The notes: generated by a model from the letters alone, not told the origin. 64,000 nt of DNA from JADZAI01 sp964390465 (GCA_964390465.1 CAYMIJ010000002.1:1-64000); one strand, 5' to 3'; shown: positions 17,745 to 26,293, counted from the first letter of the stretch. Numbers and translations are program-made.

Positions 17745-18161
17745 TTACTTCTTCACGAAGGTCCATTCTTCGCTGCCAAAGGTCGGCGCGCCGCCGGTTG
17801 TCCAGTAACCCTTGGCGTTACCGTCATCCTGCAGTGTCAGGATCAGCACGGCGCCATTCTTCTTGTCGTTCTCCATATAGATGGCGACATGCTTGCCGTC
17901 TTCCGAAGAAACACCATAGCCGATCGCCTGCACGCCATTGATGGTCTGTTCGGCGATCAGCACGCCGTCGCCTGACTTCTGTACGTGGGCGGTGCCCTCA
18001 TACGCGCCTTTGCCATCCGGGTTGGTGCCTTTGATCTTGAACTCAAGGATCGGGGCTTCGGTGGCAGCCGCCGGTGCGGCAGGAGCGGCAGGTGGCATCG
18101 GGGCGGCGAGTGCGATGGTCGACGAGGCAAGCAGGGTCGCGGCAAGAACAAAAAGGCGCAT
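17745..18161 (-). CDS. Small secreted beta-rich protein
   Basis: A 138-residue protein with a signal peptide (MRLFVLAATLLASSTIALA), an Ala/Pro-rich linker, and a mature domain with a KGTNPDGKGAYEGTAHV motif and a terminal GSEEWTFV. This pattern resembles small secreted proteins common in alphaproteobacteria whose function is unknown. I chose ATG 18161, preceded on its strand by GGAGAC, over an ATG 30 codons upstream, because the signal peptide begins there. It converges with parB, with a 10-base gap. Confidence 0.72.
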   Translation of the reverse strand: MRLFVLAATLLASSTIALAAPMPPAAPAAPAAATEAPILEFKIKGTNPDGKGAYEGTAHVQKSGDGVLIAEQTINGVQAIGYGVSSEDGKHVAIYMENDKKNGAVLILTLQDDGNAKGYWTTGGAPTFGSEEWTFVKK

Positions 18162-18253
18162 CAAAGTCTCCAGACGGTTTGGCGCTGCGCAAAAGGCGCG
18201 GCGCATGTGGATGTATAACACGTCTAGATATGAATGACGACTGAATGGCACCC

Positions 18254-18279
18254 AAAAAGGGTGGCCCCTTGGACCACCC
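18254..18279 (-). terminator. Rho-independent terminator of the 18.3-19.3 kb membrane-protein gene
   Basis: Read on the minus strand, GGGTGG and CCACCC form a six-base stem with a nine-base loop, followed by TTTTT. Confidence 0.75.
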
Positions 18280-18293
18280 GTTAAGGACAGCTT

Positions 18294-19262
18294 TCAGACC
18301 GCAGGCTTCGGCGTACCCGTTACCCAGCCCACGGCGCGGTTCTTCAGTTCGACGAACTTCTTCGACAGGCCGGCCAGACGCGCATCCCATGCGGGGTCGG
18401 GCACCTGGCCTTCGATTTTCTTGAAGAACACCTGCATCAGCGCGCAGATCGCGAATGGCTCAAGCACCGCAGCCTTGAACGAAATGGCGAAGATCAGCGC
18501 GATCACCACGCCCCACCAGGTGACGTGCCCGGGGAACATGGCGGCCAGCCCCATGAACGGCGCGAGCCCGATGACAAAGATGATGCCTGTCAGCACCCAC
18601 ATGAATATGGTGAGCCAGATGGCGTTCTTCAGGAACGACCCGTAATTCTGGGCATAGAGCACCAGCGCCTGACGCGAGCTTTCCCAGGGGTTCTGCGCGT
18701 TGATGCGGATGTTATAGGCAAGGATCACCTCGTCCACATAAGTCAGCGACAGGCGGATGACCTGATTGATGATGCTGACCAGCTGCTGGACGCCCTGAAT
18801 GGGAATGATGTTACCGATGAACTGGATGGTGCCGGTGATAACGGCGAGCACGCCCTTGACCAGCTGGTCCATCACGAACAGCACATTGGCCTCGGCGAAA
18901 CGGTCTTTCACGATGGACGCACCATAGGCGATCTGGCCCTTGCCGGCAGGCAGCTCCTCGCCATCAATCGCCTTGACCATCACAGCGATATGGGCGGCCT
19001 TGACCATATAGAGCAGCCATTCGCGCAGCAAATAGAGCGCCACAGATGCAGCGCTGAAGCCAAATATACCGCCCCACATGGCCCAGCCTGCGGGGTCAGC
19101 GTCTGAGAAGATGCGCCCGGCCCCCCAACCTACGGCACCCCCGCCGCCGGTGGAGATGATGTAGGCCAGCGTGATGCCGAAGAAGATGGCCATGCGGAAC
19201 AGGATGTAGGGCATCGTCTTGAACATGATGCCCAGCGTCTTGCCGATCGAAAAATCCCACAT
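18294..19262 (-). CDS. Multi-pass membrane protein of unknown function
   Basis: A 322-residue protein with at least five hydrophobic segments, including YILFRMAIFFGITLAYIIS near the N-terminus, a Gly-rich GGGGAVGWGAGR loop, IWLTIFMWVLTGIIFVIGL and WGVVIALIFAISFKAAVL. Between helices there is an amphipathic central region (SIINQVIRLSLTYVDEVILAYN). I know similar proteins only as uncharacterised alphaproteobacterial membrane proteins. Start ATG 19262 follows GGAGAGG. Its own terminator is directly downstream, so it is monocistronic. Confidence 0.8.
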   Translation of the reverse strand: MWDFSIGKTLGIMFKTMPYILFRMAIFFGITLAYIISTGGGGAVGWGAGRIFSDADPAGWAMWGGIFGFSAASVALYLLREWLLYMVKAAHIAVMVKAIDGEELPAGKGQIAYGASIVKDRFAEANVLFVMDQLVKGVLAVITGTIQFIGNIIPIQGVQQLVSIINQVIRLSLTYVDEVILAYNIRINAQNPWESSRQALVLYAQNYGSFLKNAIWLTIFMWVLTGIIFVIGLAPFMGLAAMFPGHVTWWGVVIALIFAISFKAAVLEPFAICALMQVFFKKIEGQVPDPAWDARLAGLSKKFVELKNRAVGWVTGTPKPAV

Positions 19263-19406
19263 GGGTTCCTCTCCTTATGCGTCGCATGTTTGTGGAGCAG
19301 GATTCAGGTGGCGGCAAGGCGGCGAATTGACGCTGTTCCAGCCGGGCGCTCTGACATCTGACATGTGTGATTGGCCGGAACGACGGCACACGGGCATATT
19401 GAAGGG

Positions 19407-19952
19407 ATGTCCTGCGCCATATCCCTGCGTGCGTTTGCTGAATCCGACTTTGAGCCGATGGCCGAGCTGATGGGCGATCCCGATGCGATGAAATACATGT
19501 CATGGGGGCCGCGCAGCCGGGATGAATCCCGTGCCGCCTTCGATAAAAGACTGGCCGCACATAATATCAAGCCTGACGCGGATTATCTGGCACTGGCGGT
19601 TATCGACACGGCCAGTGGCGCGTTAGCGGGCGAGGTGTCGCTGATGAAGGTGGGTCATCTGAGCCGTAATATGGAGGCTGGCTATATGCTGCGCCCGGAC
19701 TTTCATGGGCGCGGGATGGCGACGGCAGCGATGCGGACCATGATGAAAATTGGGTTCGATCAGATGGGCCAGCATCGCATCATCGCCAGTTGTGACGACA
19801 GAAACACCGCCTCAGCCCGCGTGATGGAAAAATGCGGCATGCGGCGCGAGGCGCATTTCATCCGCAGTGAATGGGTGAAGGGTGAATGGACCAGCGCCTT
19901 CGTCTATGCGCTGCTGGCAGATGAATGGCGCGCTCAGAATGTCCGGCGATAG
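19407..19952 (+). CDS. GNAT-family N-acetyltransferase
   Basis: A 181-residue acetyltransferase of the RimJ/RimL subgroup (ISLRAFAESDFEPMAELMGDPDAM at the start). The acetyl-CoA-binding motif is RPDFHGRGMATAAMRTMM, followed by IIASCDDRNTASARVMEKCGMRREA and a C-terminal FVYALLADEW, as in ribosomal-protein Ser/Ala acetyltransferases. ATG 19407 gives the family N-terminus; TTG 19371 is an alternative. Its 3' end abuts the broken end of a different, opposite-strand GNAT gene. Confidence 0.88.
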   Translation: MSCAISLRAFAESDFEPMAELMGDPDAMKYMSWGPRSRDESRAAFDKRLAAHNIKPDADYLALAVIDTASGALAGEVSLMKVGHLSRNMEAGYMLRPDFHGRGMATAAMRTMMKIGFDQMGQHRIIASCDDRNTASARVMEKCGMRREAHFIRSEWVKGEWTSAFVYALLADEWRAQNVRR

Positions 19953-20093
19953 ACCCTGCGGTAGTCCGTCGGCGCGCGCCTTTTCATAAACCGCCTCGAT
20001 CAGGGCGCGGGCCACGCCCTTGCCGCGCGCAGCCTCAGCCGTGAACAGATCGTTCAGATAGCAGGTCGGCTGAATGGATGTGCGCGTGAGATG
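19953..20093 (-). pseudogene. Internal fragment of a second GNAT acetyltransferase
   Basis: On the minus strand the segment encodes TSIQPTCYLNDLFTAEAA followed by RGKGVARALIEAVYEKARAD. This is the strand-turn and acetyl-CoA-binding part of a GNAT protein, with the canonical RGKGVARAL motif. It has no start, is preceded directly by the stop codon of the adjacent membrane-protein gene, and loses similarity at about 19953 where the intact GNAT gene ends. Roughly two thirds of the original gene is gone. Confidence 0.8.
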
Positions 20094-20708
20094 TCATTTG
20101 GCGCGACCCATCAGCAAACCTGTGAAAGACAGGGCCATAAGGCCATAGCATATGGCCTTCAGCCAGAAGGCCACAGGGCCTGCGTCGATATTGAAGGCGA
20201 TGAAAAGCAGTGTGCCGGGAATAAAGAGGCCAGCCAGCACCAGCCCCATGCGCTGGAACTGCCAGCGCACTTTGGCGTAAAGCGCGGTATCGCCCAATGC
20301 ACCAGCGGCAGGCCGGCCACCGCCCCAGCGGTCAGCCGCCCAGCCCGCCGCCATAAGGATGAGGGGCATGCCGACCCCCAGAATGAGAGCGATCACAGAG
20401 GCCATCAGGCCGACAAATACCAGCGGTGAGAGTTTCGATGGATCCGGGTAGAGCAGCATGATGGGTGCCCCCACCATCACCACGACGGCAATGGCAGCCG
20501 CCAGAAGGGTGCCGATGACCGCGTATAAGAAATAGCGCACCATCGCCCCGCCGGGCAGGTCGCGGGTGAGTTCCGTCATGCGGGCGCGTTCGGCCTCGGT
20601 ATAGGAAAAGCCAGGCCACCACGTGTAACCAGACTCCCATGCGATCCCCATATTGACGGACCAGTAGCGCAGAAACCGTTCTGCGCGGGGGGACAAAAAT
20701 GATGTCAC
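20094..20708 (-). CDS. Membrane protein of unknown function
   Basis: A 204-residue protein with a soluble N-terminal 55 residues (Trp/Tyr-rich, SYTEAERARMTELTRD) and four hydrophobic segments: FLYAVIGTLLAAAIAVVVMV, LVFVGLMASVIALILGVGM, MGLVLAGLFIPGTLLFIAF and LKAICYGLMALSFTGLLM. I do not recognise the family. Its stop directly precedes the remnant GNAT coding sequence, so its 3' flank has been rearranged. Confidence 0.75.
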   Translation of the reverse strand: MTSFLSPRAERFLRYWSVNMGIAWESGYTWWPGFSYTEAERARMTELTRDLPGGAMVRYFLYAVIGTLLAAAIAVVVMVGAPIMLLYPDPSKLSPLVFVGLMASVIALILGVGMPLILMAAGWAADRWGGGRPAAGALGDTALYAKVRWQFQRMGLVLAGLFIPGTLLFIAFNIDAGPVAFWLKAICYGLMALSFTGLLMGRAK

Positions 20709-20788
20709 GAAGGGTGCCTCTCCAAAACAGACAGTGAAAAGTTTGCCGATGGATAGACCGCCGGATGGCCGAAGGCTATGGAAAGATC

Positions 20789-21802
20789 ATGGCGCACACC
20801 CCAAACCCCGTTCTTGTCGAGTTTACGCGTGGCGAAACGCTGGAAAGCGCCCATCGCGGGGCCGTGGCCGTATGTGATGCAGCAGGCAAGGTTCACTTCA
20901 AGGCCGGTGACATTCAGCGGCCCGTCTTTCCACGCTCGGCCTTCAAGATGATGCAGGCTTTGCCTCTGGTCGAAACGGGTGCGGCAGATGCCTATGGCCT
21001 GTCGGGGGCAGATCTCTCGCTCGCCTGCGCCTCGCATTCGGGCGAGGCCTTTCACGTGAAGCGCGTGGGCAAGTGGCTGAAAACCATTGGCTGCAAGGAA
21101 AGCGATCTGGCCTGTGGGCCACATCTGCCGTTCCACGAGACATCAGCGCACGCCATGATCCGCGCGGAGAAAAAGCCGTCCCGCCTTCATAATAACTGTT
21201 CGGGCAAACATTCCGGGTTTCTGTGCACCGCCTGTCATATGGGGGAAGCCACAGAAGACTATGTCAGCCTGAGGCATCCGGTTCAGAAGCGCGTGCGCAA
21301 GACGATTGCCGAGCTGTGCGGTGTGAAGCCTGCGGATATGGCTGTGGGGATAGACGGCTGTGCCGCGCCAAACTTTGCACTGCCGCTGACCAGCCTCGCC
21401 ACCGGCTTTGCCCGGCTCGCCAATCCGGCGGGCCTTACGTCAAAGCGCGCTGATGCCGTGATGCGTCTGATGCAGGCGGTGCGCGAGTTTCCGCTTTTTG
21501 AGAGCGGCACGGGCCGTTCCGATGCGCTGTTGATGGCCGAAGTGACAGGCGGCACGATGACCAAAGCGGGCGCTGAGGGCGTCCATGCCGCCGCCATTCC
21601 CTCGCTGGGGCTTGGTGTCATCGTGAAAATCGATGATGGCGCGGCGCGGGCCGTTGAAACCGCGATGGCGGCGATCCTGTTGCGCCTTGGGGTTTTGCCG
21701 AAATCATCCAGGGTCGCGTCGCTTTATCTGGACGCACCTGTCCGAAACTGGCGGGGCGATGTGTGCGGCGTGCGGCGCGCCACAAAAACACTGTCGGTTT
21801 AA
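20789..21802 (+). CDS. L-asparaginase, Rhizobium etli type II (class 3)
   Basis: A 337-residue cytoplasmic asparaginase of the R. etli AnsA/ReAV family, unrelated to the E. coli enzymes. The family's catalytic positions are visible: the Ser-x-x-Lys in PRSAFKMMQALPLVETG, the Cys and Lys in NNCSGKHSGF, and the Asp and Cys in IDGCAAPNFALP. ACASHSGE is also conserved. It hydrolyses asparagine to aspartate and ammonia. ATG 20789 follows GGAAAG; ATG 20765 is an alternative. A parS-like TTTCACGTGAA (21050-21060) occurs in the coding sequence, likely by chance. Confidence 0.9.
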   Translation: MAHTPNPVLVEFTRGETLESAHRGAVAVCDAAGKVHFKAGDIQRPVFPRSAFKMMQALPLVETGAADAYGLSGADLSLACASHSGEAFHVKRVGKWLKTIGCKESDLACGPHLPFHETSAHAMIRAEKKPSRLHNNCSGKHSGFLCTACHMGEATEDYVSLRHPVQKRVRKTIAELCGVKPADMAVGIDGCAAPNFALPLTSLATGFARLANPAGLTSKRADAVMRLMQAVREFPLFESGTGRSDALLMAEVTGGTMTKAGAEGVHAAAIPSLGLGVIVKIDDGAARAVETAMAAILLRLGVLPKSSRVASLYLDAPVRNWRGDVCGVRRATKTLSV

Positions 21803-21877
21803 GCGATCTGGCTTGCCCGTCCGGCGCTCCGGCGACTAGGGTGAAGCTGTCCGTTATTGAACATTGAGGAGACGCCA

Positions 21878-22876
21878 ATGCGCGCCGTGCTGTGCAAGGA
21901 ATATGGTCCGCCTGACAATCTGGTGGTGGAAGACGTGCCCTCGCCCAAGGCCGGCAAGGGTCAGTATGTGATCAGCGTGAAAGCGGCGGGTGTGAACTTC
22001 CCGGACGTGCTGATCATCCAGAACAAATATCAGTTCAAGCCGCCATTGCCGTTTTCGCCGGGTGGCGAGGTCGCCGGTATCGTCAAGGAAGTGGGTGAAG
22101 GCGTCACGCATCTCAAGCCCGGCGACCGCGTGCTGGGTTCAACCGGCTGGGGCGGCTTTGCCGAAGAGGTGGTGGCCGATGCGAGCCGCGCCATCCTCAT
22201 TCCTGACGGCATGGATTTCGAGACGGCTTCGGCCTTCGTCATGACCTATGGCACGTCGCACTATGCGCTGAAGGACCGCGCTTTTCTGAAGCCCGGTGAA
22301 ACCCTGCTGGTTCTGGGTGCGGCGGGCGGCGTCGGCCTGGCCGCCGTTGAGCTTGGCAAGGCGATGGGCGCACGGGTGATTGCGGCCGCATCGACACAGG
22401 AAAAGGTCGATGTCTGTCTGGCGCATGGGGCCGAGAAAGGCCTTGTCTATCCTTCGGGCAAGCTGACGCGCGAAGATCAGAAAGCGTTTGGCGAGCAGCT
22501 CAAGCAGGTGCTCGGCGAAAAGGGCGCGGATGTGATCTACGATCCGGTTGGTGACGCCTATGCCGAACCGGCCCTGCGCTCCATCGCCTGGGAAGGGCGC
22601 TATCTGGTCATTGGTTTTGCGGCGGGCGAAATCCCGAAAATCCCGCTCAACCTTGCACTGCTGAAAAGCTGCCAGATCGTCGGTGTGTTCTGGGGCGCTT
22701 TCGCGGCCCGCGAACCACAGCGCAATCGCGCCAATCTGGATGAGCTGATGGCGATGTTCAAAGCCGGTCAGGTCAAGCCGCTGGTTTCGGCCACCTATCC
22801 GCTGGAGCGTGCTGCCGAGGCGTTGAACGCGATGGCCAACCGTGAAGTCAAAGGCAAGGTCGTTCTGACCACGTGA
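21878..22876 (+). CDS. NADPH:quinone oxidoreductase (MDR family)
   Basis: A 332-residue quinone reductase-like enzyme: MRAVLCKEYGPPDNLVVED at the N-terminus, AGVNFPDVLIIQNKYQFKP and PFSPGGEVAG in the GroES-like domain, then the Rossmann motif GAAGGVGLAAVELGKAMGA. No zinc-binding Cys cluster is present. ATG 21878 follows GAGGA. It is only distantly similar to the oxidoreductase at 7747-8751, so it is not a recent paralogue. Its stop is 6 bases from the murA ATG, suggesting co-transcription. Confidence 0.9.
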   Translation: MRAVLCKEYGPPDNLVVEDVPSPKAGKGQYVISVKAAGVNFPDVLIIQNKYQFKPPLPFSPGGEVAGIVKEVGEGVTHLKPGDRVLGSTGWGGFAEEVVADASRAILIPDGMDFETASAFVMTYGTSHYALKDRAFLKPGETLLVLGAAGGVGLAAVELGKAMGARVIAAASTQEKVDVCLAHGAEKGLVYPSGKLTREDQKAFGEQLKQVLGEKGADVIYDPVGDAYAEPALRSIAWEGRYLVIGFAAGEIPKIPLNLALLKSCQIVGVFWGAFAAREPQRNRANLDELMAMFKAGQVKPLVSATYPLERAAEALNAMANREVKGKVVLTT

Positions 22877-22882
22877 GTGTGC

Positions 22883-24196
22883 ATGGCGCAGTCTGAAAGC
22901 AATGGTGTCCGCTATATCGTCGAGGGCGGACACCGCCTGTCCGGTGAGGTGGAGCCGACCGGTAACAAGAACGCAGCCCTGCCGATCATTGCGGCAGCCC
23001 TGCTGACGGACCAGAAGGTCACGCTGACCAATGTGCCGCGCATCCGAGATGTCGAGGCGCTGGTGCAGCTGATCCAGACTGTTGGTGCCATCGCCGTCTG
23101 GAAAGACCAGAACACGCTGGAGATCGAAGCGAAGAAGGTGAAGCCTGCGGCGCTCGACCCGGACCTGTGCGCCCGCATCCGCGCTTCCATCCTTCTGGCG
23201 GGTCCACTGCTTGCCCGCGCCGGCAAGGTGACACTTCCGCCACCTGGTGGTGACGTGATCGGGCGACGCCGCGTGGACACTCATTTTCTCGCGCTTCAGC
23301 AATTGGGCGCGCGCATCACGGTTGGTGAAAAATACGACTTCCGCGCCTCGAAGCTGAAAGGCGCTGATGTCTTTCTGGACGAGCCGTCTGTCACGGCGAC
23401 TGAAAACGCGCTGATGGCGGCGGTCGCGGCCAGCGGCACGACCATTCTGCGCAACGCCGCTTCGGAACCGCATGTGCAGGATCTGGCGCATTTTCTGGTG
23501 ACGCTGGGTGCCAGGATCGAAGGCATCGGCACCAACACCATGACCGTGCATGGCGGTCATGCGCTGCATGGCGGCACGCATCGCATTGGCCCCGACCATA
23601 TCGAGGTTGGCTCGTTCATCGGGTTGGCGGCCGTGACACGCTCGGAATTGCGCATCAAGCGGGCGGGCGTTGAACATTTCCGGGCGATCCTTATGGGATT
23701 TGATCGTCTCGGCATCACCTGCCACATCGAAGGCGATGATCTGATCGTGCCTGCGCAAAAACGAGTGCCGCGCATCCGCCCCGATTTCGGCGGCCATGTG
23801 CCCAAGATCGAGGATCAACCCTGGCCCGCATTCCCAGCCGATCTCATGTCGATCGCCATCGTGGCGGCGACCCAGTGTTCCGGCATGGTGCTGTTCTTTG
23901 AAAAGATGTTCGAAAGCCGCCTGTTCTTTGTCGACAAGCTCATCTCGATGGGCGCGCGCATTGTGCTGTGTGATCCGCACCGAGCCATCGTGTCGGGGCC
24001 GACCCGATTGAGGGGCGGGCGGGTGGAAAGCCCTGATATCCGTGCCGGCATGGCCGTTCTGCTCGCCGCGCTGTGCGCCAAGGGCACCAGCGTCATCAAC
24101 AACGCCCAGCAGATCGAGCGGGGCTATGAGCGTATCGACGAGCGGCTGAACGCTCTGGGCGCCCGCATCACGCGGGTGCCTGCCCGTGAGGCCTGA
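22883..24196 (+). CDS. murA: UDP-N-acetylglucosamine 1-carboxyvinyltransferase (MurA), Asp-containing active site
   Basis: A 437-residue EPSP-synthase-fold enzyme catalysing the first committed step of peptidoglycan synthesis, enolpyruvyl transfer to UDP-GlcNAc. The catalytic Lys is in GNKNAALP (residues 28-33), the active-site loop is PPGGDVIGRRRVD, the conserved Asp is in FPADLM, and IERGYERIDERL lies near the end. In the loop the residue that is Cys115 in E. coli MurA is Asp (residue 124). This Cys-to-Asp form is known from some bacteria and makes the enzyme insensitive to fosfomycin. GTG 22877 is an alternative start. A strong terminator follows. Confidence 0.92.
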   Translation: MAQSESNGVRYIVEGGHRLSGEVEPTGNKNAALPIIAAALLTDQKVTLTNVPRIRDVEALVQLIQTVGAIAVWKDQNTLEIEAKKVKPAALDPDLCARIRASILLAGPLLARAGKVTLPPPGGDVIGRRRVDTHFLALQQLGARITVGEKYDFRASKLKGADVFLDEPSVTATENALMAAVAASGTTILRNAASEPHVQDLAHFLVTLGARIEGIGTNTMTVHGGHALHGGTHRIGPDHIEVGSFIGLAAVTRSELRIKRAGVEHFRAILMGFDRLGITCHIEGDDLIVPAQKRVPRIRPDFGGHVPKIEDQPWPAFPADLMSIAIVAATQCSGMVLFFEKMFESRLFFVDKLISMGARIVLCDPHRAIVSGPTRLRGGRVESPDIRAGMAVLLAALCAKGTSVINNAQQIERGYERIDERLNALGARITRVPAREA

Positions 24197-24211
24197 CTTA
24201 AAAGCAAAAAA

Positions 24212-24240
24212 GGCCGGGGAATGATCCCCGGCCTTCGCGT
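24212..24240. terminator. Bidirectional terminator between murA and the 37-codon gene
   Basis: A perfect nine-base stem (GGCCGGGGA with TCCCCGGCC) with loop ATGA. An A-run to the left and TTCGCGTTT to the right let it serve both murA and the minus-strand small gene. Confidence 0.88.
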
Positions 24241-24257
24241 TTCAGATGAAACCTGCC

Positions 24258-24371
24258 TCAGTACATCCGCTTAAAAAGCAGCGACAGGAAGCTGACCGGC
24301 TTGCGGGCGGACACGGCAGAATGAACCTTCGCATCCCGCGCCGCGAGCACATTGGCATATGCACGAAACAT
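24258..24371 (-). CDS. Small basic protein (37 residues), unknown
   Basis: On the minus strand an ATG at 24371 is preceded at the ideal distance by GAGGAG. It opens a 37-codon frame beginning MFRAYANVLAARDAKVHSAV and ending FLSLLFKRMY, with its stop 18 bases before the bidirectional terminator. The product is strongly basic with a short hydrophobic C-terminal stretch. A strong ribosome site, a compact frame and a terminator together support a real gene. I recognise no family. It is divergent from the LysR gene. Confidence 0.62.
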   Translation of the reverse strand: MFRAYANVLAARDAKVHSAVSARKPVSFLSLLFKRMY

Positions 24372-24580
24372 GAGCCTTACTCCTCACGGGTTGGGTTGAC
24401 CTCGCCGCGGGGATCCCCGCGACACGGACAGAGATACATATTGCACTGCGGTAAGACAAACGATCACTTCTCATTTGATATTTGATAATTTCTCATATAT
24501 AAATCACAGACAGTCTGAAAAATGTCGTAAAACAGGGCAAAACTGGGAATGCCCGTTTGAAAATGAATTAACGATCTCAC
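24372..24580. promoter_or_regulatory. Divergent AT-rich control region between the small gene and the LysR gene
   Basis: Positions 24470-24510 are unusually A/T-rich. Two TTTGATA heptamers lie in tandem at 24474-24487, and TTCTCAT occurs twice, 21 bp apart (24469 and 24490). LysR proteins often bind such spaced A/T repeats in divergent promoters, so this is the likely autoregulatory and activation site. No clear -35/-10 pair stands out. Confidence 0.45.
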
Positions 24581-25480
24581 ATGTCCCGCAAGTTGCCCCC
24601 GCTCAATGCCCTGCGTGCCTTTGAGGCGGCGGCCCGTCTGAAATCCGTATCCAAAGCGGCAGACGAGCTGGCCGTCACACAAAGCGCGGTGTCTCATCAG
24701 GTGAAAGCCCTGGAAGATTGGGCCGGCCTTGCCTTGCTGCGCCGGTCGGGGCGCGGCATTGCGCTGACGGATGCGGGCGATGCCTATGCGACGGCGCTGG
24801 CTCCGGCGCTGGACCAGATTGACCTCGCCACGCGGCGCATGCTGGCCAGCGATGCGCGCAAGGGCTGGCTCACCGTTTCCGCCATGCCCTCGTTCGCCGC
24901 AAAGTTTCTGGTGCCCCGCCTTGCCCAGTTCCGAGGGAAGCATCCCGACATTGATGTCTGGCTCGCCACCTGGTGGAACCTGACCGATGACGGCGACATG
25001 ACAGCCTTCACAGACAGCGATGTCGATCTCGCCATTCTCTATGGCAAGGGCGAATGGGAAGACGTGACGGCCATACGCTTCATGGAAGAAGAACTGTTTC
25101 CCGTCGCCGCCCCGGCTTATGCGGCGCAGCACCATCTGCGCACGCCTGCTGACCTGTCCAATGCAACGCTGCTGCATGATGAAATGCATCAGGACTGGGA
25201 TCTGTGGCTGAAGGCGGCCGGGGTCAGCACCGTCGATGCGACGCGCGGACAGGGTTTTGATGACAGCGCCTTGCTGATTCAGGCAGCTGTCGCCGGCATG
25301 GGCGTGGCGCTGGGGCGTTCAGCCCTGGTGAAGGCCGATCTTGAAGCGGGTCTGCTCACCGCGCCTTTCACACTGCGGCTGCCTGCTGAAAACGCCTATT
25401 TTCTCGTCTGTCGTCCGGGCACCGAGAACCTGCCCAAGATCAGGGCTTTCCGCGAATGGCTGATGAGTGCGGCCACCTGA
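24581..25480 (+). CDS. LysR-family transcriptional regulator (GcvA-like)
   Basis: A 299-residue regulator. The N-terminal winged HTH is LNALRAFEAAARLKSVSKAADEL then AVTQSAVSHQVKALED, the GcvA/AmpR subgroup signature. The C-terminal periplasmic-binding-like effector domain includes DVDLAILYGKGEW and QGFDDSALLIQAAVAGMGVALG. By convention it would regulate the divergent transcript, which here is only the 37-codon gene. ATG 24581 lacks a strong ribosome site. Confidence 0.9.
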   Translation: MSRKLPPLNALRAFEAAARLKSVSKAADELAVTQSAVSHQVKALEDWAGLALLRRSGRGIALTDAGDAYATALAPALDQIDLATRRMLASDARKGWLTVSAMPSFAAKFLVPRLAQFRGKHPDIDVWLATWWNLTDDGDMTAFTDSDVDLAILYGKGEWEDVTAIRFMEEELFPVAAPAYAAQHHLRTPADLSNATLLHDEMHQDWDLWLKAAGVSTVDATRGQGFDDSALLIQAAVAGMGVALGRSALVKADLEAGLLTAPFTLRLPAENAYFLVCRPGTENLPKIRAFREWLMSAAT

Positions 25481-25488
25481 TTATTCGG

Positions 25489-26214
25489 TCAGGGCTTGCG
25501 TGATGAACCTGCCAATAAGGGTGTTGCCTTGACCGCCTGCGGAGAGCCGGTCGGCACTTGCGCATACATGGTTTTCGATGCCTCGACGATCAACAGGCCC
25601 GAGAGGCGCGGATAGAGCGCCCGGCCCAGCCGTTCCCAGCCCCGCCCCGTGCGCATAATGAAGCTGCGCCGGGCCGGTGGGCCATAAAGCGTGCGCGCCC
25701 AGTTTTCGGGCGTGAACAGTGCCTTGGTGAGCACTCGCTCAAGCTGACCGCGTGTATAGGCATGGCCATGCGCGAAGGGTGTTTCGCCAAAGGCAGCCCA
25801 CAAGCCGCGTCGATTGGGCCCGACAATGATCATGCGGCCATCGGGTTTCAGTACACGCCAGGCCTGCCGCAGCAAAGCGCGCCAGTGCTCACTGCTTTCA
25901 AGCGCATGAATGAGGACCAAACGGTCGATGGCATTATCAGCGAAGGGCAGGGCTGTATCATCGGCCAGCGCCACCTTGTTGCGAGCCGTGCGGGGCCAGG
26001 CGACGGCACCCTGCTCGCCTGGCATCAGGGCAACGACCGCAGAGGCCTCATCTACAAAGGGCGCGAGATAGGGCGTCGCGTAGCCCAGCCCTACGACGGT
26101 CATCCCCTTCACATTGGGCCATAGGGCGCGCAGACGCGCACGCACCAGCCGCCGGGCGATGGTGCCCAGCCGGGCGTCATAAAACGACCGGAAGGTGAGA
26201 ATATCAGGGTGCAT
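25489..26214 (-). CDS. SAM-dependent methyltransferase (class I)
   Basis: A 241-residue protein opening with FRSFYDARLGTIARRLVRARL. A degenerate SAM-binding motif VVGLGYATPYLAPF follows, then the acidic stretch DDTALPFADNAIDRLVLIHALE and the post-motif HWRALLRQAWRVLKPDGRMIIVGPNRRGLWA. The substrate is unknown. It is encoded divergently from gloB, an arrangement I know from other alphaproteobacteria. Confidence 0.85.
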   Translation of the reverse strand: MHPDILTFRSFYDARLGTIARRLVRARLRALWPNVKGMTVVGLGYATPYLAPFVDEASAVVALMPGEQGAVAWPRTARNKVALADDTALPFADNAIDRLVLIHALESSEHWRALLRQAWRVLKPDGRMIIVGPNRRGLWAAFGETPFAHGHAYTRGQLERVLTKALFTPENWARTLYGPPARRSFIMRTGRGWERLGRALYPRLSGLLIVEASKTMYAQVPTGSPQAVKATPLLAGSSRKP

Positions 26215-26293
26215 TGGCCCATCCTGCCGAAGCAGAGGTTACCTCAGCCTTGCCGAAACGCTAAACTGATTACTTCAGGGAGCCATCCAAACC

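Noticed and set aside
22139..23980. 613-codon open frame antisense to the oxidoreductase and murA
   Set aside because: It mirrors the codon pattern of two certain genes in GC-rich DNA, crosses their boundary, and resembles no protein family.
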